DNA of 22,853 nucleotides from DATKMG01 sp035541995 (GTDB lineage: Bacteria > Acidobacteriota > Terriglobia > Versatilivoradales > Versatilivoraceae), in assembly GCA_035541995.1 (NCBI GenBank), contig DATKMG010000826.1, positions 1 to 22,853 on the forward strand. Reading direction: 5' to 3'. How positions within the stretch are numbered: position 1 is the first letter of the stretch; every line of letters starts with the position of its first letter. A program made the position numbers and the translations under genes. The notes beneath the pieces were generated by a model. It saw only the letters and a list, made by a program, of their open reading frames with translations. It ran no database searches and had not been told where the DNA came from. Positions 7,743 through 14,410 of this stretch are shown piece after piece.

Positions 7743-9056
7743 ATGACCATTTATCTGCAATTTATTAAACCTGGTTTGAAATATCCAATGTTCTCTATTG
7801 TTTTGTGTCTGACAGCATACTTCCCTTCTTCCTGTCTCTTTGCATCCATACTTTTATCTTCCGAGCAAGACAGTCAAGAAAATGCAATCCTTCAGTCGGA
7901 TCAGTATACGATTTTGGGGGAACAGCTTCGGATTAAACACAAAGCTGTTCTTGATGAGATGAACAAGATAGGCCCTGATGGAAATCCAGCGCAATTGGAT
8001 GACCCTAAAATGCCAGCCTTGTTGAAGCGAGGCTGGGAGTTGGCTGGCAAGTGGGCTGCAGCGTATTTTGAGACTCATCCAAGGCCTTCAGATGATGAAT
8101 TGAATTCTATTTTCGAAGAGTTTGCAGAAAAACCAAAAGGGGAGAAATCCAAGTACCGTGATTTTTTCGAATATCATGAATATGTAATTAATGGAAGGGC
8201 CGTAAAAGTCGGCTCCGACATCTATGTTGTAACTTCTTCCTACGCTTTAAATTTTCCAGAAACAGCGACATTTATAATTGTAGCGCGAGACCATGAAGGG
8301 CGCTTTCAATCCCTCTGGAATATCAAGGATCTTGCCGAAGAACATTATGCAAGCAGAGATGAAATTGGACGATGGGCTCATTTGACAAGGCGCGCTTATT
8401 ACAATGGCCCTTTAACGGTCAATAAAATTCTCCCCATTCAACCAGCTCTAAATGGCCATGCCAGATTTCTTATAGATGCTTATCAATCCGCAGACGGTGG
8501 AACCGCACTTGCGCAATTGAGCATATGGGAATGGGATGGATCCGAAGCCAAACTTCTCTTTATAGACACATATAATTTTGCCATAGACTCTGGAGAATTC
8601 GAACTTACTGGAAATAAACTAACGATTGACACAAAGGAGGATCTCCGCACTGTATATTCTTGTGGGATGTGTCCTGAACCACGCGCTACTTGGACCGTAC
8701 TCATATTGCCGGATCAAATCAGAGATATGGGGAGAGTTTTCAAACAGCCCGAACTAAAATGGGCTGACGAATTGTTCTCCAAAATTCTCGATCGGGAAGA
8801 TACCGTTAGTATAGCTACCCCAAAAGTTGCCAAAGCTATAAAAGTACGAATGGAAGAGATAGGGAGAGAATATTCAAAAGTAAGCCAATCCAAAAAATAT
8901 GAATTGTCAACATTCGGCATGCTGGAGAAATGTCGAATCATCCATCGAGACAAGACGGGGGGGGAATTTGATCTATCTATGGATGAAGCTGAAATGAGGT
9001 TCAAATATAGTTTTCGAAAAGGAAAACCGTTTTTCACATCACTGCGCATTCAATGA
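7743..9056 (+). CDS. Exported protein of unknown function
   Basis: A 437-residue protein I do not recognise. The N-terminus has a hydrophobic stretch, YPMFSIVLCLTAYFPSSCLF, ending near FAS, a plausible signal peptide, possibly starting at the second Met (MFSIVLC). The mature part is mixed alpha/beta, with Trp-rich segments (WAAAYFETHPRPSDDEL, LSIWEWDGSEAKLLF) and a CGMC pair in VYSCGMCPEPRATWT. The C-terminal 90 residues look like a separate charged domain. No catalytic signature is evident. Codon third positions are visibly AT-richer than in the flanking operons, suggesting acquisition by transfer. The gene lies between two attC-like half sites. The ATG at 7743 has no clear ribosome binding site. 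Confidence 0.75.
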   Translation: MTIYLQFIKPGLKYPMFSIVLCLTAYFPSSCLFASILLSSEQDSQENAILQSDQYTILGEQLRIKHKAVLDEMNKIGPDGNPAQLDDPKMPALLKRGWELAGKWAAAYFETHPRPSDDELNSIFEEFAEKPKGEKSKYRDFFEYHEYVINGRAVKVGSDIYVVTSSYALNFPETATFIIVARDHEGRFQSLWNIKDLAEEHYASRDEIGRWAHLTRRAYYNGPLTVNKILPIQPALNGHARFLIDAYQSADGGTALAQLSIWEWDGSEAKLLFIDTYNFAIDSGEFELTGNKLTIDTKEDLRTVYSCGMCPEPRATWTVLILPDQIRDMGRVFKQPELKWADELFSKILDREDTVSIATPKVAKAIKVRMEEIGREYSKVSQSKKYELSTFGMLEKCRIIHRDKTGGEFDLSMDEAEMRFKYSFRKGKPFFTSLRIQ

Positions 9057-9118
9057 TTTGTTTGTTATCGGAAAAACAATATGGAGGTACCACGCGATAA
9101 CAAGCAATTTTAGAAAAA

Positions 9119-9148
9119 ATCCCAACAACGGGTTGCACCTTACGGCAG
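9119..9148 (+). repeat. Second attC-like half site
   Basis: CCCAACAACGGGTTGCACCT then TACGGCAGCC resembles the left half of environmental attC sites of the form AACAA(A)GGGTTGCACCTGACG. The core departs from RYYYAAC in its first base, and no right half follows. It lies about 60 bases after the stop of the AT-rich orphan gene, the position expected for a cassette recombination site. Confidence 0.25.
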
Positions 9149-9191
9149 CCAGCGGACCCTTTTTGAAATCAGTTTCAGGTAATTTAAGGCA

Positions 9192-9253
9192 GGTTCCCTG
9201 AAAGGGAACAATAGATTCCGGCAGGGCAAATTACTGTTCCCTTACAGGGAATG
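9192..9253. repeat. Inverted pair of palindromes (REP-like)
   Basis: GGTTCCCTGAAAGGGAACA (9192-9210) is itself a hairpin (GTTCCCT-GAA-AGGGAAC). TGTTCCCTTACAGGGAATG (9235-9253) is a near-perfect inverted copy of it and also a hairpin (TTCCCT-TAC-AGGGAA). The two can fold separately or pair with each other across 24 bases, as REP/BIME elements do. Confidence 0.6.
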
Positions 9254-9272
9254 AAAATGATTTTGGCCATTG

Positions 9273-9317
9273 ACCCAAGGTAGTCCGTCCGCCAGAAGCG
9301 GACTTCCAACTCTGGGC
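9273..9317. repeat. Hairpin repeat with CCCA/TGGG outer arms
   Basis: A stem GTCCGC-CAGAA-GCGGAC (9287-9303) sits inside outer arms ACCCAAGG and CTCTGGGCT. The layout resembles dispersed intergenic repeats built from ACCCAAGG...CTGGGCT found in several environmental phyla. This is inference; no second copy is in the window. Confidence 0.35.
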
Positions 9318-9432
9318 TGAAAAACCTTATCCTTTCGGGCCAGCAAAGAGTACATCGCCTCAAAACCGAAATTCCAGGCCGTTCCCAAATTGAGATCCTC
9401 AGTGCAGGCCCGCCACTGTTGAGCTAACAATG

Positions 9433-9465
9433 TTGGGTGGCGATCTGACATTACGATACAATGTC
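9433..9465 (+). promoter_or_regulatory. Candidate promoter with overlapping inverted repeat, SRPBCC gene
   Basis: TTGGGT (9433-9438), 18 bases, then TACAAT (9457-9462). A perfect inverted repeat GACATT-N7-AATGTC (9447-9465) covers the -10 element and could be an operator. No regulator gene is adjacent. Confidence 0.4.
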
Positions 9466-9503
9466 GTTGTTCAAGACCCCACACATCGAAAGGATACAGA
9501 ATT

Positions 9504-9950
9504 ATGTCGACTAACACCATCCGGCTTCACCGCGTGCTCCGTGCGACACCTGAGAAAATCTATCGTGCGTTCCTTGATGCGGACGCGATGGTCAAATGGC
9601 TTCCGCCAAACGGATTTACCGGCAAGGTTCAACTCCTGGATGCTAAGGTCGGCGGTAGCCACAGGATGTCGTTTATCAATTTCAGCACGGGAAAGAGCCA
9701 CTCTTTCGGTGGAAAGTATCTCGAACTGACACCAAACCAACGCATTCGGTATACAGACGCATTTGACGACCCGAACCTGCCGGGAGAACTTCAAGTGACG
9801 GTAACCTTGAAGAAGGTGTTCGTCGGGACTGAGTTGAGCATCGTGCAAGAAGGTATACCTGATGTCATTCCGGCAGAGGCGTGCTATCTCGGCTGGCAGG
9901 AGTCTCTAACCCTTCTGGCAAAACTCGTCGAAGCAGAGATTCCTGACTAG
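9504..9950 (+). CDS. SRPBCC (AHSA1-like) domain protein
   Basis: A 148-residue single-domain protein. The opening IRLHRVLRATPEKIYRAFLD then ADAMVKWLPPNGFTGKVQLL and the VGGSHRMSF strand are characteristic of the AHSA1/START-like (SRPBCC) fold. The C-terminal helix (YLGWQESLTLLAKLVEAEI) closes the hydrophobic cavity. Members bind small hydrophobic ligands, but their functions are mostly unknown, and bacterial copies are often accessory genes. AAGGATA about six bases upstream of the ATG is a good ribosome binding site. It is followed after 31 bases by a truncated ATPase gene on the same strand. Confidence 0.85.
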   Translation: MSTNTIRLHRVLRATPEKIYRAFLDADAMVKWLPPNGFTGKVQLLDAKVGGSHRMSFINFSTGKSHSFGGKYLELTPNQRIRYTDAFDDPNLPGELQVTVTLKKVFVGTELSIVQEGIPDVIPAEACYLGWQESLTLLAKLVEAEIPD

Positions 9951-9981
9951 AGAAAAGGACTGCAGAGACTTGAAAAGAGCA

Positions 9982-10188
9982 ATGACCAACCTTCGCTTCA
10001 TATTTACAGGCGGTCCGGGGGCAGGTAAGACGACGATACTGAATGCGCTGGCAGAACGGAAAAACGTCTATGCCTCTGAGTCCGCACGCGCCATTATCAG
10101 CGGACGGCTGGCGAACGGCTTAAGTCCCCGGCCCCCGTCAGTACAATTCGGGAACGAAATTCTTAAAATGGACATAGCCCGCTACTAG
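9982..10188 (+). pseudogene. Truncated P-loop ATPase (AAA_28-like), N-terminal part
   Basis: Sixty-eight residues from the ATG at 9982 (a TTG at 9970 would add four). LRFIFTGGPGAGKTTILNAL holds a perfect Walker A motif, and the following ESARAIISGRLANGLSPRPP and FGNEILKMDIARY agree with the start of small AAA_28-type predicted ATPases, which are usually about 170-190 residues. The frame stops at TAG 10186-10188, before the expected Walker B region. Downstream DNA keeps no clear continuation; the +1 frame reads VYHQGTVDEA, only loosely like the family's FFDRGxxDA. The gene is therefore most likely broken by a frameshift or deletion. There is a weak possibility that it is a shortened functional protein. 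Confidence 0.6.
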
Positions 10189-10250
10189 GGGAGCCACAAT
10201 CTGGCGCCGGTCGCAGGGCAGATGGGTGGCTGTGTATCACCAGGGAACGG

Positions 10251-10268
10251 TGGATGAGGCCTCATCCA
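10251..10268. repeat. 18-base perfect palindrome
   Basis: TGGATGAGGCCTCATCCA is an uninterrupted palindrome between the truncated ATPase and the sugar-kinase operon, about 190 bases upstream of the operon's first ATG. It could be an operator or the scar of a rearrangement. The rest of 10189-10459 shows no gene. Confidence 0.5.
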
Positions 10269-10459
10269 GGTGAATTACTCCAGACCAGAAAAACTCTCCA
10301 GCAAGATCCAATCTGTCAACAAAATGGAATCGTAAAGTTTTCTCGATCAAAGGTATCAACGGATTGCGCCATAGCGAATGCACCAAAAAACTTCGGTGTC
10401 TGTGATATCCTGTTTCCGCCAAAGAGCGCAGGAGCATCTCGCTTGGGCAATCAATTCCT

Positions 10460-13051
10460 ATGATTTTAAAGAAGCTGCAGGCTCTCCTTGATTTGTCCCG
10501 CAAAGCTTCGGTTCCTTCTCCAACGGAGACTGACCGGTCCCATTCAGCAGGTGAAGGCTCTCTCCCCCGTCCGACAAACCAGGACTCCCTGGCATCCATC
10601 CTAGCAGGATGGACCCAGAGTCAAGACATAGCCAGCCATGCGTTACGCACTCTCCTGGCTCAAACCTACGGTGACGATCAGAATACTCTCAAGAGCCAGC
10701 TTACACGGATTGACAAGTTGTGCACGCTGTTCCTGGACCTGTATGGAGATGGGCCTGTGGAGATGCTGCGAGTCCCGGCGCGGATCAACATCATCGGAGA
10801 GCATGTGGATTACGTCTCTTATCTCCCGACCAGTTCGCTGACCTTCGGGAGTCGTGAACATGACATGATGATGCTGTTCCGCCCTCTCGACTCGGGAGAA
10901 GTTTGCGGCGCTTCAACCCTGCCTGGATGTCTGCCTTTTCGATTCAACCTCTCGGAAGGCCCGCAACTGGTGACGGGGGAATTCAGTGAGCCTCACTGGG
11001 TTGCCTTTGTGTTTTCACGGCCAGTTCCGGAGCCCCACTGGTCGAACTATGTCAAAGGAAGTGTATTCCTTGCGTTCATGCGGTTTGGCCAATTGCTCCG
11101 GCGGGGCTTCTGCTTTGTGGTGGATTCCACAATTCCTCCGGGAGGTGGCGCTTCCTCCTCGTCCGCACTGACCGTGTTAGCCGGCGCTGCAGTCCGCCGG
11201 GTCAATCACATTGGATTTGCTGACGAGGAACTAGCGCGAGATTCGTCGCGGGCGGAGTGGTATTTAGGCACTCGCGGCGGGGCCATGGATCACAATACGA
11301 TCTGCCTGGCCAGACGGCAGAACCTGGTTCATCTTTTTTATGCCGATGCCCGATTCCAGCGCGTGCGTTTCCCGACGGACGCTTTTCGTTGGGTGACCTT
11401 CTATTCTCACCCAGCCGACAAAAGCAAGGAAATCATGCTGGAGTATAATGAACGCGCCGCGGTCTCGCGCCTGATTATTCCAGCCCTGCTCGAAGACTTG
11501 TTGCGAAGCAGGGATTCCCTCGCTTCTTCGTGGCCTGCGTTATTGAAGACGCTGCAAGACAACAATCCAGAATGCCTGTCCCGAATTCGCCAGGTTCTTG
11601 AACTTCTACCCGAAACCGTTATTCTGGCTGACATGGAGCAGAGCCATCCGGAGACTTACCGGGCATGTCTGGAAGCTTTTCCTGCTTTGATAGGCCATCG
11701 CAGCCATTCACCACTCAAAGTCCGCGACCTGGCGTTGCACCATCTGGGAGAGATCTCGAGGGTGAATTCGGCTGTCCACCTGCTCCACCAACTGGACACC
11801 CTCACAAAAGAGGGAAGGGCTGAAGCGATTTCCGAACGCTTGCATACTCTGGGTAGGCTCCTTGACCAATCCCACAATAGTCTCCGTGACCTCTACCGCA
11901 TCTCCACTCCAGTCGTCGAGGGATTGCTCGATATCATCAAATCCGAGCAGGAGGTCTACGGAGCCCGGCTGATGGGCGGAGGCTTTGGAGGGAACCTGTT
12001 GGCCCTTGTTCCAAAGCACCGAGTACCACGTTTGCTGGAACGAGTGCAGTCGCGCTTCTATGGTCCCCAAGGATGCAATGGAGTGAAGGAAGGCCTGGTT
12101 ATGGTATCGACGCCTGGCGACGGTCTCTCAGGGATCGATCCCGAGAGTGGATACCGACAGGCTATTGAACTCTTCAACTTTCGCTGGAGTGAAGCCGACG
12201 CAAATCGCCGGGGACTTTGCCGTTTGCTAGACCCCTTCGAGCCTGCAGAACCGGTTGCCCCTATCTGGCCCGTGATTGTGGCCGCGGGAAAGGGTGAAAG
12301 GGCACGGAAAAGTGGACTTCAGGTTCCCAAGCCTCTGGCATTGGTCAGGGGTGTCCCCTCTGTTCTTCGAGTCCTCAAAGTCATTCGCGAGAGTTGCCCC
12401 GAAGCAGCCCAGCCTATCGTGATTGTCTCTCCGGAGACCGAGCAGCCCATCCGGCAGCTCCTGAGCGGCGAGTCCGTGACCTACGTGACCCAGCCGGAAC
12501 CTTTGGGCACTGGGGATGCCGTTTTCTGGGCCTCACAGAAAATGCGGGAATTTGATGGTTGGGCCCTCATTGTCTGGAGTACCCAGCCTGTGATCCGTCC
12601 GGAGACGGTACGTCGCACGCTGATGCTGGCAGCGTTGTTTCCTGAATATGAGATGGTCTTTCCGACAGTTCTGGTAGGCCAACCCTATGCTCCCTTGAGG
12701 CGTGACTCGGATGGCCGTATCCTGGCATCACAAGAGACTCACCTGGAAAAGGCCGCGCCAGTACACCGTGGAGAAACGAACATCGGCTTGTTTCTAGTGA
12801 GAACTCGGGCGATGGCGACGCAACTCGAGGAGCTCAGAAAACAACTCTGGAAAAGCGAAGAGGGCCACTACGACCGGCCTGGAGGAGAATTGGGGTTCCC
12901 TAACGAACTGGTTACTGCACTAGCCAGGAAAGCGTGCGGTGTTTTCTCGACTCCCCTGGCAGACTGGCGGGAAGCTCAGGGAATCAAAAACCTCGAAGAC
13001 CTGGGGCGGTGCGAGCAGTATCTCTCTGAACTCCAAGACAAAGAATCATGA
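10460..13051 (+). CDS. Galactokinase-like GHMP kinase fused to GlmU-like nucleotidyltransferase
   Basis: An 863-residue two-domain protein. After a Pro/Ser-rich start, residues about 90-540 form a GHMP kinase of galactokinase type: PARINIIGEHVDY (substrate and Arg signature, about 107-119), IPPGGGASSSSALTV (ATP-binding loop, about 226-240), RGGAMDH with the catalytic Asp (about 273-279), SHNSLRDLYRIS, and GARLMGGGFGGNLLALV (about 502-518). Residues about 604-860 are a GlmU-type nucleotidyltransferase: PVIVAAGKGERARKSG, VPKPLALVRG, QPEPLGTGDAVFWA, and TNIGLFLV near the end. In GlmU a GD(x)PL motif supplies a metal-binding Asp; here the aligned segment reads VWSTQPVI, with Ser707-Thr708. A kinase plus pyrophosphorylase in one chain should turn a free sugar into a nucleotide sugar. 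FKP has the opposite domain order. The start ATG lacks a clear ribosome binding site. It overlaps the next gene by ATGA. The sugar is unknown. Confidence 0.88.
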   Translation: MILKKLQALLDLSRKASVPSPTETDRSHSAGEGSLPRPTNQDSLASILAGWTQSQDIASHALRTLLAQTYGDDQNTLKSQLTRIDKLCTLFLDLYGDGPVEMLRVPARINIIGEHVDYVSYLPTSSLTFGSREHDMMMLFRPLDSGEVCGASTLPGCLPFRFNLSEGPQLVTGEFSEPHWVAFVFSRPVPEPHWSNYVKGSVFLAFMRFGQLLRRGFCFVVDSTIPPGGGASSSSALTVLAGAAVRRVNHIGFADEELARDSSRAEWYLGTRGGAMDHNTICLARRQNLVHLFYADARFQRVRFPTDAFRWVTFYSHPADKSKEIMLEYNERAAVSRLIIPALLEDLLRSRDSLASSWPALLKTLQDNNPECLSRIRQVLELLPETVILADMEQSHPETYRACLEAFPALIGHRSHSPLKVRDLALHHLGEISRVNSAVHLLHQLDTLTKEGRAEAISERLHTLGRLLDQSHNSLRDLYRISTPVVEGLLDIIKSEQEVYGARLMGGGFGGNLLALVPKHRVPRLLERVQSRFYGPQGCNGVKEGLVMVSTPGDGLSGIDPESGYRQAIELFNFRWSEADANRRGLCRLLDPFEPAEPVAPIWPVIVAAGKGERARKSGLQVPKPLALVRGVPSVLRVLKVIRESCPEAAQPIVIVSPETEQPIRQLLSGESVTYVTQPEPLGTGDAVFWASQKMREFDGWALIVWSTQPVIRPETVRRTLMLAALFPEYEMVFPTVLVGQPYAPLRRDSDGRILASQETHLEKAAPVHRGETNIGLFLVRTRAMATQLEELRKQLWKSEEGHYDRPGGELGFPNELVTALARKACGVFSTPLADWREAQGIKNLEDLGRCEQYLSELQDKES

Positions 13052-14409
13052 GACACCTTAAAATCGGAATCAGTGGCGTCCGCGGAATCGTTGGAGAGAC
13101 CTTTACGCCTGAACTAGCGGTAGCCTTTGCCCAGGCATTCGGAACCTATATGGATTCGGGACACATCCTCATTTGCAGAGATACTCGGCCTTCCGGCCCC
13201 ATGGTTCGTGCCGCTGTTTGCGCAGGCCTGCTGGCAGCCGGCTGCAAAGTCATTGACCTGGGAATCTGTCCTACTCCCAGCCTGCAGCTGGCGGTCCCAT
13301 GGCTCGGTGCCCAGGGCGGAATTTCTATCACCGCGGGTCATAATCCAAGTCAGTGGAATGCCCTTAAGTTTGTCCAGGCCGACGGCCTCTATCTGACCGC
13401 ACCCCAGGCGGAGGAACTGCTCGACCTTTTCCATCAAGCCGAACTCTCTAAAGCCGATTGGAGAAAGATCTCCACTCGCATCGAGACCGCCGAAGCGATG
13501 CCTCACCACATTGAATGTCTGAAAGCCGCGTTCGATAGCGAGGCGATCCAGTCTCGCCGGCTTCGTGTGGCTGTTGACTGCTGCAATGGCGCTTGCTCGT
13601 TGCTGAGCCCACGCTGGCTGGAAACTTTGGGCTGCCGGGTTCTGGCTGTCAACGATGATACTACGACGGCTTTCCCCCATTCCCCGGAGCCCAACCCGCA
13701 AACCATGGCGACTTTGCGAGCCGTGGTTAAGGCAGGCAATGCCGACATCGGGTTTGCCCACGATGCCGATGGCGAGCGATTGGGCGTCGTAACCCAACGA
13801 GGAGAATCCTTGTCTGAAGAATTGACCCTGGCTCTTGCAGCGGCCATCAGGCTGCAAAGCAAGCCCGGGACCGTGGTCACCAATGTGTCAACCACCATGG
13901 CCATCGATACCATAGCCCGGCAGCGAGGAGGACAAGTTGTCCGGACCCCCGTCGGACAAACTTATATCTCCGAAGCGATGATCGAACATCGTGCGGTGCT
14001 GGGAGGTGAAGGCAGCGGGGGGGTAGTGGTTCCGGAAGTGCAGCAAACTCACGATAGCGCTGCCGCCATTGGGTTGATCCTGGAATTCCTGGCTGTTTCT
14101 CAAATGAGCATTTCTGCCCTGGTCGAACAACTGCCCCATTACGCTCTGTTTAAACACAATGTTCCTGTGGCTCCTCATCGAATCTACAGCGTGTTGCAGC
14201 GGCTACACGACGAGATTGAAACTGAACCGGGAGTGGAGCTGGACCTTACTGACGGCTTGAAGCTGTCCTGGAGCGATAGCTGGGTTCATATTCGCGTGTC
14301 TAACACCGAATCCATGATCCGGATCATTGTTGAAGCCGAAACTGCGCCTCGGGCTCGCGATCTGCTGAGCTGGTCGCGGGATCGCCTGGCGCTGGCTGGG
14401 GGAGGATGA
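13048..14409 (+). CDS. Phosphohexomutase paralogue lacking the catalytic serine
   Basis: A 453-residue protein spanning all four domains of the alpha-D-phosphohexomutase (GlmM/PMM) family. It begins LKIGISGVRGIVGETFTPEL. The phosphoserine loop reads ITAGHNPSQWNALKF, with Gly97 where active enzymes have Ser (TASHNP). The metal loop is DADGER (239-244) rather than DxDxDR. The sugar-binding loop GGEGSGG is present, and the phosphate-binding loop is RVSNTESMIRI, with Ser in place of the usual Pro. A conventional mutase reaction through a phosphoserine is therefore unlikely. A regulatory, scaffolding or heteromeric partner role is inferred. The ATG overlaps the kinase stop (ATGA), and the stop lies one base before the second mutase gene, so all three are translationally coupled. 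Confidence 0.88.
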   Translation: MRHLKIGISGVRGIVGETFTPELAVAFAQAFGTYMDSGHILICRDTRPSGPMVRAAVCAGLLAAGCKVIDLGICPTPSLQLAVPWLGAQGGISITAGHNPSQWNALKFVQADGLYLTAPQAEELLDLFHQAELSKADWRKISTRIETAEAMPHHIECLKAAFDSEAIQSRRLRVAVDCCNGACSLLSPRWLETLGCRVLAVNDDTTTAFPHSPEPNPQTMATLRAVVKAGNADIGFAHDADGERLGVVTQRGESLSEELTLALAAAIRLQSKPGTVVTNVSTTMAIDTIARQRGGQVVRTPVGQTYISEAMIEHRAVLGGEGSGGVVVPEVQQTHDSAAAIGLILEFLAVSQMSISALVEQLPHYALFKHNVPVAPHRIYSVLQRLHDEIETEPGVELDLTDGLKLSWSDSWVHIRVSNTESMIRIIVEAETAPRARDLLSWSRDRLALAGGG

Positions 14410-14410
14410 T

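Larger units (their letters stand above)
9057..9503. other. Repeat-rich intergenic region
   Basis: A 447-base stretch with no gene that I can support. It holds an attC-like half site near 9120, a pair of mutually inverted palindromes (9192-9253), a hairpin repeat (9273-9317) and a promoter candidate for the SRPBCC gene (9433-9462). An open frame on the minus strand across 9242-9520 runs through these repeats and is not credible as a protein. Confidence 0.6.

Noticed and set aside
9242..9520. 92-residue minus-strand frame
   Set aside because: It covers palindromic repeats and the SRPBCC promoter; QPRVGSPLLADG is a typical false peptide from repeat DNA.
13114..13857. 247-residue minus-strand frame
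   Set aside because: Antisense shadow of the first mutase, produced by high-GC codon bias.
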